64,000 nt of DNA from Ampullaceana balthica (GCA_944989445.1 CALYLW010001188.1:1-64000), one strand, 5' to 3'; shown: positions 10,901 to 21,960, counted from the first letter of the stretch. Notes: generated by a model from the sequence alone, not told the origin. Made by a program: numbers and translations.

Positions 10901-12805
10901 TTCAATGATACCCTCGAGGCTGCCATTGCTGCCATTCAGGAGAGAATGGAAAAAGAGAACTGCTTCCCCCCGACGACATCATCAGCCAACGACGCATCAG
11001 CTCAGCCTAACCTCCAGGAACATAAAAAAGAACCGGAGGACGGGACCGACACCGGTTTTAAGAAAAGGCTTGACTCTGATAGTTCATTAGAGAGTATCGC
11101 TGGAATGGATTTTAGCAGCAACAACGATCCTGACAAAAATGATCAGACGAGAAATGCTGATGCTGCTGATTCTGACAAAGAAGTTGTAAAACTTGATATT
11201 GAAGATAGTTCTGTCCCTGGCAGGGATGCACTCTGCAACGGGGACGGGGAGGAAGACAGCTTTGGTTATGGGGGAAGTGACGATGCATATGATGATGACA
11301 GCGACTACAGAGATGATAGGGGTGAGAAAGGAGATGAAATGGTGGAGAAGAAAGAGTGCAAAGATATCTCCAGTCGAAGCAACAGCACAGCTGATGATGA
11401 TGATAGTCACAGGGGGCATCGGAATGTTGCTTCGGACATGGACAACTCTTGTATGACAAAAGGAAGAGACAGTGTTTCATCTCTTCGAATGGCCAAGCTG
11501 ACAACAGTCAATGACTTATTTGAAGAAACTGATATCAAATTGAATGAGATGATCTCTGTTTATGAAACTAGTCATGAGTTCAACAGTGATCCCCATGATG
11601 ATAGTGTTGATGCCGCTGAAAGTTTAAAAAACAAACTTTCTTATAGCTCTACCACTAAGGAGACAGACGCCAGAACACTGGAGAAAACTTTGGAATGTAA
11701 TGACAAAAATACAGACATGTCAGTAGTTTCTGGGCCTGCACCTTCAAATGAAACACTGAAAGATGACAGTTTACGCACTGATCACTTATTAAGTGAACAG
11801 AATAAAACGAGGCTGTCAGTTAGCCCTCCAACCAATGCCCCAGGTTACATTGAGGAGGGTGATTCAGCCAGTGGTTATCAGGTCTATTCTGCTGCACAGG
11901 AGAATTTATCACCAGACCAGGTTGGTGGTGTCTCTGATGACCTCATTGAGACTGACCGAAATTGTGATGATCATTTCTCGGCGCAAGCATCAAGTCTGGT
12001 GGGGGAAAGACTTGCATCCAATTCAAACTGTTCCCCGTCAACAAACTCAGGACTCGTCAACAAAGTTCAATGTTTAGATGTGGAGGACACTCAAAGAAAG
12101 AACTCTGCTGCTGGGTTCCACAATGAAGAGTCGTGTTCAGCTTTCAGCGAACACACATCAACACAAGTTCAAGCCCAAGAACCTTGTCTTCCTGCGTCAC
12201 CTTCCAAAAGTGTCAGCTCGCCGTCGAGCGAAGACTCACGTGGGGACAGCAGAGACAGTGCAAGTCCTAAAGGCATCGCAAATGCCCAAGAAAATTATCT
12301 TGTTGAAGATGTGGAGTTGGGGGGAAGTGAAGACAACTCTAATCAGGTTGTGACATCGGCGTTTACCAGTGCAGCACTTAAAGTTAGTGAGTTGGGCAGT
12401 ATGCAATTACGTGGTGATAGCTCTTCAGGAAAGGATATTAAAAAACTAAATAATTCCTTACACATTTGTGACAAAATTTTAACTAGCTCTGTTTGTAAAG
12501 GGATTTTTTGTGCAAAAGAAACTCAGACACTTAAGACAATTTTTTCTGAAGCTGAGGTTCAAACAGAAACGTGTACTGACGATGATGTTCACACAAAGCT
12601 TAAATACTATGAGCTACAGCTACAAGAAACTAAGGAAAGACTCACAGCATTTCACCTGGATGTTCGCCGATTACTGCAGTACATCGTACCTGATACCGAC
12701 CTCGGTGACGTGAACAATATCGAACAAATGGTTAAACAAATGCTAGAAGTAAATGAAGAATCTTCTCAGCCACTAATTGCTGAAGAGTCACTTCAAGACT
12801 CTTAG
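4852..12805 (+). CDS. MORC3/4-like nuclear protein, C-terminal part (5 exons; 5' part outside window)
   Basis: Exons 4852-4929, 5577-5738, 7577-7635, 7951-8453 and 10701-12805 join with matching phases (0, 0, 2, 1) and give one uninterrupted frame of about 965 codons ending in TAG. In order they encode a short basic segment, a Gln/Glu-rich coiled coil, a Lys-rich region, an acidic region with a SUMO-interacting motif (VVAVIDLTGE), a very long acidic Ser/Asp-rich disordered region, and a C-terminal helix. That helix (LDVRRLLQYIVPDTDLGDV) resembles the end of MORC3/MORC4 proteins. In that family an N-terminal GHKL ATPase and a CW zinc finger bind chromatin; neither is visible here, so they would lie upstream. 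The family call rests on the C-terminal helix, the SIM and the overall layout. Confidence is high for the gene and moderate for the family. Confidence 0.7.
4930..5576. other. Intron, no element seen
   Basis: AT-rich, with stop codons in all frames and no recognisable repeat. Two overlapping open stretches near 5176-5386 on opposite strands have no protein-like composition. Confidence 0.5.
5577..5738 (+). CDS. Coiled-coil exon of the MORC-like gene (54 codons)
   Basis: The acceptor is TTTACTCAG and the donor AAG|GTTGGC. The sequence is rich in Q, E, K and R with heptad spacing (LQKELAAAKQREEQQRRVIQ, then a similar stretch to LQMAESLQ). This fits an amphipathic coiled coil for self-association. 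A hAT element is inserted 34 bases after the donor. Confidence 0.75.
5773..7043. mobile_element. Non-autonomous hAT element with perfect 8-bp target duplication
   Basis: The element starts TAGGGGTCTACCGAT and ends ATCGGTAGACCCCTA, a perfect 15-bp TIR. It is flanked by an exact 8-bp duplication CCTGCAAT (5765-5772 and 7044-7051), the signature of hAT transposition. No transposase is encoded. The body has many short ATCGG/CCGAT motifs near both ends. A related internal sequence occurs inverted at about 9170-9590. It lies in the intron between exons 5577-5738 and 7577-7635. Confidence 0.9.
6569..7043. repeat. Threefold repeat of the hAT 3' end (~155-165 bp units)
   Basis: Three successive segments each contain TAGACCCC, AATAATTA-rich sequence, TTTAAGAATGAYGTCATCAA, TTTTTGTCCTAACAAA and a block of ATCGG repeats. 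Boundaries are near 6569, 6732 and 6887. Each segment ends in a TIR-like sequence, so the 3' end of the element is multiplied. Confidence 0.8.
7085..7307 (-). mobile_element. Degenerate tRNA-derived SINE
   Basis: Read on the minus strand from 7307, the sequence begins GCGGCTGGATAGCGAAGTCA and continues with GGTGCTCACCTCACAAG and GTGGGATCTAGCC. These match the order and spacing of a tRNA-like head with A box and B box. The B box is mutated (GGGATCTAGCC instead of GGTTCGANNCC). A non-tRNA body follows. It lies in an intron of the MORC-like gene. Confidence 0.45.
7577..7635 (+). CDS. Short exon of the MORC-like gene (59 bp)
   Basis: The acceptor is TTTTTCAAG and the donor AGG|GTAAGA. It encodes EVIEQMSQMIGAIKPNVSPG, the last codon being completed by the next exon. 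Phase 0 in, phase 2 out. Confidence 0.7.
7636..7950. other. Intron
   Basis: AT-rich, ending in a good pyrimidine tract and CTGCAG acceptor. Nothing else was seen. Confidence 0.6.
7951..8453 (+). CDS. Exon with SUMO-interacting motif, MORC-like gene
   Basis: The acceptor is TTATTCTGCAG and the donor AAG|GTAGTG; phase 2 in, phase 1 out. The exon encodes a Lys/Arg-rich start (TTKRKQAE), an acidic run (DDDDDNEVDE), a basic patch (TRSRKKSGK) and VVAVIDLTGE. The last has the hydrophobic core plus acidic flank of a SUMO-interacting motif. A twice-used IKPDLDE/IKPDKAKLDE pattern follows. The composition suggests a nuclear, largely disordered segment. Confidence 0.8.
8636..9090. mobile_element. Nested hAT-like MITE, 455 bp
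   Basis: TIRs TAGTGATGGGACGA and TCGTCCCATCACTA are perfect inverses. They are flanked by an exact 8-bp duplication GCGTTAAT (8628-8635 and 9091-9098). It is nested inside the pogo-like element. The same junction is visible, with the rest rearranged, in copy 1 at about 4370-4390, so this insertion is older than the spread of the host element. Confidence 0.88.
9170..9590. mobile_element. Fragment related to the 5773-7043 hAT element, inverted
   Basis: The segment holding ATGACTCATAACAAAGCAAA, CCTTTTGAACCTTCAACTTT, GTTGCCAATGACAACAAGTC and GGAGCAATTACATAA is the inverse of 6170-6480 with moderate divergence. TIR tips and target duplications were not found. It is nested within pogo-like copy 2. 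Confidence 0.65.
10165..10333. mobile_element. hAT-like MITE (CAATGTTCCCT family), copy 1
   Basis: It starts CAATGTTCCCTCTAAGG and ends AAAGGGAACACTG. Flanks ACGTAGAT and ATGTAGAT agree in 7 of 8 bases, consistent with an aged 8-bp hAT duplication. A second copy is at 27324-27513. Confidence 0.7.
10334..10700. other. Intron end
   Basis: AT-rich; a 20-bp sequence with TAACTGACATTGTTATTTTA is present in two diverged copies (about 10370 and 10443). It ends with a weak pyrimidine tract and the ATAACAAG acceptor. Confidence 0.4.
10701..12805 (+). CDS. Last and largest exon of the MORC-like gene
   Basis: The acceptor CATAACAAG joins in phase 1 and the frame stays open for 701 codons to TAG at 12803-12805. 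The protein is acidic, rich in Ser, Asp, Glu and Asn, and lacks long hydrophobic segments, so it is probably disordered and nuclear. Near the end a coiled coil (KLKYYELQLQETKERL) leads into LDVRRLLQYIVPDTDLGDV. This matches my recollection of the MORC3/4 terminal pattern L.V..LL..IVPD.DL..V. Open stretches in other frames here (for example on the minus strand at 11087-11504) are shadows of the acidic codons. Confidence 0.85.
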
Positions 12806-14568
12806 CATGCAGCATCTAAAATGTTGTCCGACTAATAACAAAGAATATTTTCCTGATGGTCTTAGAGCTTCATTCCTGTAACTTTAAAATGCCAGTTGCA
12901 TTAACTGCCCATTAAAAAATACCTCAACAATTTGAACATTAAATATTGTTTATCGAAGTAGATACATGTCTTACCTCAATACTATTAAGTTTCTATTGCG
13001 TTTTTCTGATAGATTACCAAAATATTTTCATCTTAAGCATCTTTTCTTCCTTTTTTTCTTCCTTTTTTTAAAGAATGAAAATAAGCTGTCACATTAACCC
13101 ACAGGAGAGCTAAATCTGCCAATGATGTCAAATTGTTCCTTTGTAAAATTCAGATTCTATGTGTGAATAGTATTTTAATTTAAATATAGTGATGAAACAT
13201 CACCCAATAAATAATTCTTTTCTGAAAAATAAATTCAATAGATTTCTGTCTGGACCCATTGGTGTGAGTTGAAGGAGACAAATATTTGTAAAACTTTGAT
13301 CACCACTGACAGGTCAAGGTCAGCCAATAATTAGTGCTCAGAGTTTACAGACTCTTACCATCATAATCCTTGTCCAATTTACTGTAAGAAACTATATGCT
13401 TGTGTTGGTTTTATTTATTTTCATTTTATTGATACATATCAAATGTTCTATTTTAAAAAAAAAGGGTTGACAGCACTCATGTTTGTCAGTTAAAAGAACC
13501 CTTAACTGATAATACGTTGTATATTAAGTTCTTTTCTGCTGATTATCTTATATATAAGTCCTTTCAGATGCTTTTTATTTGCTTGATCATTATTTACCTG
13601 TAAATGTACCTACAAAATAGCTCCCTTGTTGAAAGATCCACCAAGACATGACAATAACACAACTAGGGTAACCATCTAGATCAGAGCTTTGACAAATGTT
13701 CAAGTGGGTGAAACATTTCTTAAGCATATAAATATATATGTATGTATGTATGTATATTTTTGTGATAGCAAACCACATTAATTATCATGTTTGCGTATAA
13801 TAAACTGAACTTGAAATTTAACAAATTAGCAGCAATTAGTTCTGTCCATTGTCATTAGCTGTAACCATTTTTGTGCTTGGCCCATCCCTAAGTTGAAGCT
13901 TGGTAGCCAGCCTAACATAAAAATACCCATTTTGACTGATGGGTCATTGTCTTACTCTAGCATTTCTACTCACTGCTAATGTTTTTATTTCTGCTGGGTA
14001 TTGAAGAAGGTGAAAAGCTGCTGTTGTATCAAAGATATTTAGCATTAGAACTACTGATTTTTCCAGCATTCTTATTTAAAATTCTCTAAATTTGTGACTT
14101 TATTTTTGTATTACCCATTAAATATCCCATGGACCTGATGTCCACATTTCTGTATCATTTTATTTTACTTGTAATTCATTTTCTTAATTTTAAAACTTAT
14201 TTGTAATGATGAATTTTTTAATAATATTGTAAGTATTAAAATGTGCTACAACCAAACTTGTGTTCTTAAACATCTCCCACTTCTTCTAATTCAGATGGGT
14301 TGCTATTTCCTGTTTCATTTTTTGCAACTTAATTCAAGAGAGCTTAGTATCTGTGAACCTGAACCAAAAATATAATTTAAAAAAACAACAACATATTTTC
14401 TGTTTGAATACTTTCAAGTCCCCACAGACCAATTGTGTCTAACAATTTGAAAGTGGAAAAGTCACGCTTCCTCTCCCCCATAATACAAAGTTTCTAAGCT
14501 GATGAACATTCACAATATTAATTAACAACAAATACAAGTTAATGTTATGAGCCAGAGCCACTTTCAAT

Positions 14569-14725
14569 TGTGATAGGAGGAACATTGCATATTTTAATGC
14601 TTGGGTACACACTAAAGGTGATAGGAGGAACATTGAATATTTTACTGCTTGGGTACACACTAAAGGTGTTAATGCTTGGGTACACAGTAAAGGTGTTAAT
14701 GCTCGGGTACACACTAAAGGTGATA
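14569..14725. repeat. Composite minisatellite (GCTTGGGTACACACTAAAGG motif)
   Basis: Four copies of a CTTGGGTACACACTAAAGGTG motif alternate with either GATAGGAGGAACATTGMATATTTTA (48-49 bp period) or TTAATG (26 bp period). The open frames here on both strands are repeat artefacts. Confidence 0.8.
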
Positions 14726-15548
14726 ATGTTCATAAGAAAAGCAACAAGTGCATTTGAACATTTTAAAAGTTTTTTGAATAGACTTAAATGAAAATAAAAC
14801 GATCATAATATCTACTTAAAGTAAAGTGGTGATGTCTGCCACAGCTGGTATTTTTTATTGGATGAATGAGATCAAATGTTAATTTTTCTATTGGTTGGTT
14901 TCTTCTTGTCTTATGAGAGCCAACTAAACGACATGTTTAGAGAAAAAAAAGCAACTAATATTTGAATTCCTTTCATTTTTAATGTGCAATAAAATTAAGA
15001 TTTTAACACGAGCTTTGATCTCAATGTGAATTCTTCAATGAAATATCTCAGAAGGTTCAAAGAAATTTATTATTAAAACAAAGGTCTAGGAAACTGGGGG
15101 GAAAAATATATGAGTCAAGAAACCATCTTCAGCACACATTTAATAAAAACAAAAATTAAGAAACTTAGCTGATATTTTATTTAACTGGCATGTTCCTTGT
15201 TGTGTTCACATTTTTCTCATGATGCCTTCTAACATTTATAATAAATTTCTTTCTTCCCAACCCAATTGAAGTCTTGACATTATCACAAAGTCTGTACCAT
15301 ATGTAAAAACCATCGTCATTTTATTGCAGCAAGAAATTAATTTGGTGTTACATAGAACTTCATATAGAAGTTAGTTCCATATTACACAAACAAATCACCT
15401 TGCCCTAAACTCCGGTCTATCCAATTCATAATGTCCCTAAGTGGTTATTTATTTTTTAGTCATTATTTTTCTAAGTTGCTGTTCTTTCCATTGTTCACTT
15501 GAGGCACACTCCCCATTTACCCCACCTGTGTCCTGGCTTCCTAGCATT

Positions 15549-15733
15549 ATAGTATGTTAGTAGATTGATGCAGAAGACAAAACAAAAGCCATTACAGTTG
15601 ATACTTCATTTAGCATGTTAGTAGATTGATGCAGAGGACAAAACAAATGCCATTACAGTTGATACTTCATTTAGCATGTTAGTAGATTGATGCAGAGGAC
15701 AAAACAAATGCCATTACAGTTGATACTTCATTT
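15549..15733. repeat. Three tandem copies of a 61-bp unit
   Basis: TGTTAGTAGATTGATGCAGA recurs at 15555, 15616 and 15677 with nearly identical sequence between. Confidence 0.9.
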
Positions 15734-17629
15734 ATTAACTTTGCTGTACAATTTCTTTACTACGCCCAAACTTCAATAATCATAAGAACTAATTTACACA
15801 CATATTAGAAAATATGGATTCGTTGAAAAGAGCATATCAATGATTTTGTTGTGATTTTAATTTTCCATGACAACTTTGATCATGTTTGAAATCATTTTCT
15901 AAGTTAAATGTGTTTTAAGTCAAGCACAAAAGCACCATCTGGCCTATTGAAAATATAGATTGTAAGTTTATGTTTGATATTTGTGTGACTTAAATGAAGA
16001 TTTAAGTTTGATTTATTGGAATTAAATATGTTGAATTAAAAAAAGAAAAAACCCAACAATAACATTATTTTGTCATGTTGTATTTTATAGAAAGGTCCAT
16101 TGAAATTTATGTTAACTGACTTTTTAATGATGAACATCTTTCTATTTTGTATGCTAATAATGCTAATGGCAATCTTGTGAAATGTACAAGGAAACTCCCA
16201 GGTCTCTGTGCCTGAGGGTATTTTATCTTTTGTACTCAAGGAATTTTATTTGGGGGAGGTGGGATTGTTATGTGAAAGTGATCCTACCATGCTGACATGT
16301 CTCAGTTAATCTTGTTCTCATTTTTGTGATGAATGTCTTAACATTTTAAATATTCCTGGGCTTCATAATTTCTTTCACAGCAAATAGGGGTACAAGTATT
16401 AAAAATGTTTCAATACTTTCCAAGCCTATTTGTGTTTTTATTTCATTTTCTTAGCAAAGAAGAAAATCAACACAACATTTTCTTTAAGCATTCATTCACA
16501 TTACTGCGTCATTTTTACTAAAATCCTTAATTTACTTTGAAAAGGTTGAAAAATATCTATAAAATGATGATAAAAGTGTAAAAATTGATAATTCGTTTAA
16601 TTATAAACATAGACTTCCATATAATATTATAAATATATTATCAACTAATGTATAGGGTATCATGAACAGAACTATCATGCTTAAAGACTCACACCATCTT
16701 GTTATGTCATTGATGTTTCTATATGGACTTGTAAAGCTCTTAAGTTAACTAATACTGTGCTTTGAGTAAAAAAAAATTCCAGCTGTATTCTGTTGAGGAG
16801 TGTAGAAATTATTTTAGTGCAGGATACAATTCATGTGCCAATGTGAAAACAAATCTTCATGAGGTGAACAAGCAAATCTCATCATTTTTTCATGATTAAT
16901 AGAAAATATTTATTTGATTTTTGAAGGTAAATCCACTAAGCTTTTCAATTAATTGATACATTTTCAAAACAGAAATCTGTTCCAAGTTGTAGAGTAAATA
17001 TGAACTTGATCTAGTGAAATGTTTGTAAACAAGAATACAAGGATTTTCATTGTTTTGGAAAATTTGAACATACATGAGATAAATTGTAAATATATATATA
17101 GACTTCAGAAGGGCATCAATTTGATTAGTTTATTCAGCCTGTTTTGTTTGTGAAATGTTTAAATCCTATAAAAGAAAATTGTTATGATTTTTATACTTCA
17201 TACTGATTGTTGTAACCATTTTTGGGATATGTCATTTGTGTCTGCCAGTAATTTGTATTTTTTTCATAGTGTCAAATAAATTCTTTATTTAAACTAGAGA
17301 TGAAAACTTATATTGACATTTAAAAAAAATGTTTTGTTATCTTTAGCTGTGTGTTGATGTGGTCATTGGTGTCGCTTCGGGCATAGGATTAAGTTAGGGT
17401 TAAGTTTAGATATATATAAACAAGAGTGTTTCGGCCAGGCTTTGGTCAGAGCAGGGATATGTGAAACCAGGATTTCGTTCTGGAAAATGGAAAGATTTCT
17501 GAAATGTCTGGTTTATTATTTATTTTTATTTTGAGTCTATTGTTCTCTGGAAATTTCCTTAAATTAATTTATTTGTAACAAGGATAGAGATGGATGGATG
17601 AATGAATGATTGTGTGTGGGCGTGCAAAT

Positions 17630-17935
17630 GTTAAGGGCCCACGTTTGTGCATGAGCAAGAGCCCACGTTTGAGCATGTGCAAGGGCCCACTTTTGTGCAT
17701 GTGCAAGGTACCACTTGTGCTTGTGTAAGGGCCCACTTTTGTGCAGGTGCAAGGGCCCACTTGTGCATGTGCAAGGGCCCACTTTTGTGCAGATGCAAGG
17801 GCCCACTTTTGTGCAGGTGCAAAGGCCCACTTTTGTGCATGTTCAAGGTCCAACTTGTGCATGTGCAAGGACCCACTTGCATGCATGTGCAAGAACCCTC
17901 TTTTGCTCATATGCATGGGCCCACGTGCGTGCATG
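17630..17935. repeat. ~24-bp minisatellite with GGGCCCAC core
   Basis: About 12 imperfect units of the type GTGCAAGGGCCCACTTTTGT plus GCAG. Spacing varies between 22 and 25 bp, so open frames on both strands (up to 174 codons on plus) arise from the repeat and have no gene support. Confidence 0.9.
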
Positions 17936-17940
17936 GCAAG

Positions 17941-19130
17941 GGCTTTCATCACTTGCTCTCATACTGCCACACGTTTTCACTTTTTTTTTCGCTCCACAAT
18001 TTCTGTGTCTCAAACTTTCTTTACACATAAATAAACGCTTCTTCACATTCTCACAGTATTTGTATGTGTGCCTGGGTGTGAACAATAAGTCTATGAGTTT
18101 TTTTCTCCATAATTGTAACAAATGTCTCACACATTGTCACTTATTCCAAAATCTCTCATGGCGCCCTAAACTCAAGGAACACATCTTTGGATCGGATCCA
18201 GCTCGACTAGTGGAAGTCAGCGCTTCTCGCTATCACTAAGATTTTAAGTAAATTTAGACGATACTTCATTATCTTACACTTTTAATGGGCGCGTCGTCAA
18301 TTGAGTTCAGGACAAAGCTGCGTCTCAAGTCGGCCCTGACTAATGACACCCCCCACCCCCCGTAAATTATATATATCTTATGATCTGTCACAAATAAACG
18401 TTTTTTTTCTTTTTTTTGAGTCTCATGCCTGTGGCGAGAGACGTACCATAATTTAAATCAAATATATTTCTTATTCTAAATTCATTCATTTCCATAAAGG
18501 CGAAATCGACACACTAATCCCAATTATAGCTACATTTTGGCACTTACCTTCGTTTCATTTTTACAATTAAAACAACTTCATGAAAACCACGTTGAAAACT
18601 AAAGCTAAAACTGTTAAAAAAATTTTTTTTAAAGTTTATTTACTTTACGATTTATGAATGTGAGAAGTTGTTGATCTCATACTTATAATTTTGACAAAAA
18701 TATATAACATCAAATAATATTTATTCACCGGATAAAAGTAATTAAACCACGTTTGCCAAGTTATAAGTGGGAATACGGACTGTGGTACATACGCAAGCAT
18801 CTGATATTATCAAAAAAATTCGTTTAGCAATACTACAGTTCAAATCAGAACTGATCAAAATCCTCAAGGTGTTGAAGATACATTGTGTAGCTATTTAAAC
18901 ATCTATGTTTTCTATTCAACTTAAGGCGTCAACTTTGCCATGAGGAAATGAAGCTTTACTTTTGCCATACATGCGGTTCACAAAAGAAGAACACATTTGC
19001 TAAGAACTATTATTTGATAAATATTTGCAAACTTATTCCAAAAAGTAGCTACAAATAATCAATTTAGTTTTAAATTCAAACTCTGCTATTAACAATTCTA
19101 GCTGGAAAAGGAGATCCTGAAGTGTGGGCT
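17941..19130. other. No gene seen
   Basis: AT-rich, non-repetitive by eye except a C-run near 18350. No coding signal was recognised. Confidence 0.4.
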
Positions 19131-19132
19131 GT

Positions 19133-19315
19133 AATTTAAAATGTCGTAATTACATTTCCTTCATCATATTTAGTGGAAAGTAGATTCAGTGTGGTAACTA
19201 ATTTAAAAAAAAATGCAAATAGTCAATCGCGGTTACTTAAGATTACTGCTGACGAAAATAAAGCCGAGGATTTCTAAATTGGTAGCAGCAAACCAAGTTC
19301 ATTGTCTCATTTATA
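19133..19315 (+). pseudogene. hAT transposase C-terminal fragment
   Basis: The plus strand encodes SSYLVESRFSVVTNLKKN and, after a frame change near 19240, KIKPRISKLVAANQVH. This order (Y.CE.GFS..T..K.. then ..IEPRI..L..KKQ.H) is that of the C-terminal dimerisation domain of hAT transposases of the ZBED5/SCAND3/GTF2IRD2 type. A frameshift and missing upstream domains make it a relic. It points towards the opposite-strand hAT relic at 19464-20990. Confidence 0.6.
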
Positions 19316-19329
19316 TGATTTCGAATTTG

Positions 19330-19450
19330 TGTGTATGTATGTTTGTATGTATGTATGTATGTATGTATGTATGTATGTATGTATGTATGTATGTATGTAT
19401 GTATGTATGTATGTGTGTGTGTATGTATGTGTTTGTGTGTGTGCGTGTGT
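19330..19450. repeat. (TATG)n microsatellite with GTGTGT tail
   Basis: About 20 tandem TATG units from about 19334, grading into GTGTGT. Low-complexity open frames on both strands come from it. Confidence 0.95.
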
Positions 19451-19463
19451 TTGTGTTGAACTA

Positions 19464-20990
19464 TTCTTGGATTGTGGAACCGGGTTACTGGTTATTATTC
19501 GCATGAATGCATTCGAATTGCAGTCAGTCAACATCGATCTGTTCTTAGACTTATTTATTTTCATACAAGAAAAAGCTTGCTCACAGATGTATGTGGACCC
19601 AAATAGTGGCGAAAGTTTGACAGCAAAGTTTTTTTAAAGTGTGGAAACGCCTCACCTAGCAAAAAAAACCAAAAAAAACCCAACTAACTTGAACTTCTCC
19701 TTCAGGCCATAATCTGCTTTTAGATTAAGCAGTTCTAACAATATCCTCTGGGGCTTAATCACCTTCTGCACTAAATTGCGAACTGATGATATTGAAGAGT
19801 GGTTCCAGGTTCTTGTCGTCTTGGAATCTCCTTACAAATTCCATAGCAAAGGCATCCAACTGAGCCTTGTACTTGTCAGCCATTTTACAAGAAACGGTTT
19901 TCTGTTTTAGCAAAGGGAAATGGCAAACCTGTTTTCACCTGCTTGCCTGGAGAACAGGGATAGTTTTGTCTCAAATGATTTAACATACACATAAATTTCA
20001 TGTGCAAACAAGCCATTGCCCTGAAGTTTGACATTCAGTTCATTCAAATTTTCCATAATGTTAATGGCAAACATGAAGTGCGACTTTCACTCTTCATTAA
20101 CTATGGAAGTAACAAAATCACAAAAATAAACCCTTCATCTCCAGCAATAAAACTATTTCTTCCTTGAGATCTCAAACTCGCCTAAATAACTTGCCCAGGC
20201 TTAGCCAGCGGACACTGCCGTGGTAGGTAATATAATATTCAAATCTTCAAACAGTGCTTTTAACACCTGCGATTAAGTTCCCTGGCTTTTACAAAGTTTA
20301 TCATACTAACAACTGCTTGAAATTCAACACAGCCTTACACAGATTTTCCTGATGGTTGCCACAGTGGAGAGGTAAGAGTGTGTTGTCAGGCTGATATTCT
20401 TTAATTGTATTGTTCATTCTACTTTTTCCAGTTAAAGCGCGCGCTCCATCGGTTATTACACTGGCCATCTTGTTCCACACCAACCCAGTTATTTCAACAC
20501 AGTTCTCTACAGTATTGAATAAATCCTGGCCTGTAATTGTGTCTTTGAGTGCCTAAAGAGTAATTCTTCGTTAAGCTCTAAACGAGGATGTATTCCCCGT
20601 ATAAATACCAACAATTGTGCTGTTCCTTTACATTGGTACTTTAATCCAATGCGAGAGTACCAAAAAGTCTTTGCTTTGCATCTCGAAGTTGGTGCATCAA
20701 ATTGTCACATTTTTTTTCAAAAACGTCTGACTTAAGTTCCATTGATAAGGAAATGGTGTCAAATTATGCTTTTCTGTTCTGAACACATAACGCTTGCTGC
20801 ATATGTCAAGCATTTCTTGATAAATTCACTGTCAGAAAAAGTCTTGTTCCGTTTTTCGATCTTATGAGATATCTCCAAACCGCTGCATCTTTAAATTATT
20901 AACAAAGTTCTTGCATTCCTTTTTCTCTCTTGGTTCGTTGAATTGTGCCCGAAACACAAATGTTTTGTTTGGTGGTATCTTTTTAAGTCG
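19464..20990 (-). pseudogene. Broken hAT transposase (Charlie / ZBED5-FAM200 type)
   Basis: Read from right to left, the minus strand shows VITDGARALTGKSRMNNTI and LPLHCGNHQENLCKAV (20301-20483, the catalytic-domain ITDGA..M.G and LHC..HQ..LC pattern), then MADKYKAQLDAFAMEFVRRF near 19880. It ends with FGSTYICEQAFSCMKINKSK (about 19550-19620), the hAT dimerisation domain. Several stops and frameshifts separate these pieces. The element is dead; TIRs were not identified. Confidence 0.7.
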
Positions 20991-20999
20991 CACTCATTA

Positions 21000-21165
21000 A
21001 AGACGCTCACATAGACCCCTCAGCCAACTCCGCGCGCCAATACGCCGCCGCATTATCGTCCGCCAAAAATTCGCCGGAAAATATGCGGCGCGCCGCATTA
21101 GCCGCCGTAATTTGTCCACCGTAAATCCGCCGAAAAATGAACGAGCCGCTGTAACGTAATGTTTT
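21000..21165. other. Short CpG-dense patch
   Basis: A 165-bp block with many CGCCG/CGGCG motifs (e.g. GCGGCGCGCCGC at about 21084) lies in otherwise AT-rich DNA. It contains TAGACCCCT near its left edge, similar to the hAT tip at 7034-7042, so it may be part of a transposon end. No function is assigned. Confidence 0.35.
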
Positions 21166-21229
21166 TGCTTTCTTAACTTTGATTGCATTCCATTTTAAGA
21201 TCGATTGCATTTTTAGATCAATAGTGGAC

Positions 21230-21960
21230 GCCTCTGAGAGCAGCACTGACGCCACCATTGACAGTCATACACACAATCATAAGTCAGTGAAGGCATCATG
21301 TCCAACGCGTTGGAATTCAACACTGACGATGATCCAGTCTATACTTGACTTGAAAAGGGAAGTTCAAAATACTCGTAAGCGTATTTGTCGTGTTGATATT
21401 TGTCTCCATGAAGATGAAATTGACTTCTTAAGTGAAATCGTTACCTTTATGAAACCATTCCAAGACCTAACTGATCTCTTCAGCTGTTCAATGCCAACCT
21501 TATCAACTATTCCACTGGTGAAAATACATATCAGAAAGATCTGCACTACATCAAATGCCGATGATGACAAGATACGAATGATCAAGCTGTCAGTGCTCAA
21601 GCAACTTGATCATCGATTTCCTGTCAATAATCACATCAAGCTGCATCAGCTGCTTGATCCAGATTCCAAATAATTGATTCCACGGTCAGAAGCAACCACA
21701 ATTCTGGAGAATGCCATACAGTCAGCAGTGGCCTGTGGATTTATTATGTCTGAAGCTGATGTATCGCATTAACAGCTGGTCAGTGAAGATGTTTCTGAAG
21801 AAAGCCGATGTAAGCGGTTGCGAATGGAGCTGATGAATGAGCTGAGAACTGAGCAGTCACCTAACCATTGTACTGATAAGGTATTCTATGTTAATTTATT
21901 GGCATTGAAACAGTTTTCGTTTTATTTAGCTCTCAATAGACCAATCTGTTTGCAGTAAAA
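21230..21960 (+). pseudogene. hAT (ZBED-like) transposase fragment
   Basis: The frame at 21179-21673 contains CPTRWNSTLTMIQSILDLKR, then FLSEIVTFMKPFQDLTDLFS, STIPLVKIHIRKI and LLDPDSK. These correspond in order to the TRWNS, 'L.KPF...T..LS', 'IPL...L' and 'LDPRFK' segments of ZBED-type hAT transposases. A stop follows LLDPDSK and homologous-looking sequence continues to about 21960 with more stops. N-terminal and C-terminal parts are missing. Confidence 0.65.

Larger units (their letters stand above)
12806..17580 (+). other. Long 3' UTR and/or intergenic DNA
   Basis: Follows the TAG of the MORC-like gene. AATAAA signals occur at 13206-13211 and 13799-13804; one is likely used, but a longer UTR cannot be excluded (another AATAAA near 17275). 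No transposon was recognised in this 4.8 kb, in contrast to the rest of the window. Only two small tandem repeats (14569-14725 and 15549-15733) stand out. Confidence 0.45.

Noticed and set aside
11087..11504. Minus-strand frames opposite the MORC-like last exon
   Set aside because: Shadows of GAT/GAA-rich acidic coding; the plus-strand frame is much longer and spliced in phase.
17569..18239. Overlapping long frames on both strands
   Set aside because: They come from the ~24-bp GGGCCCAC minisatellite and have no domain likeness.
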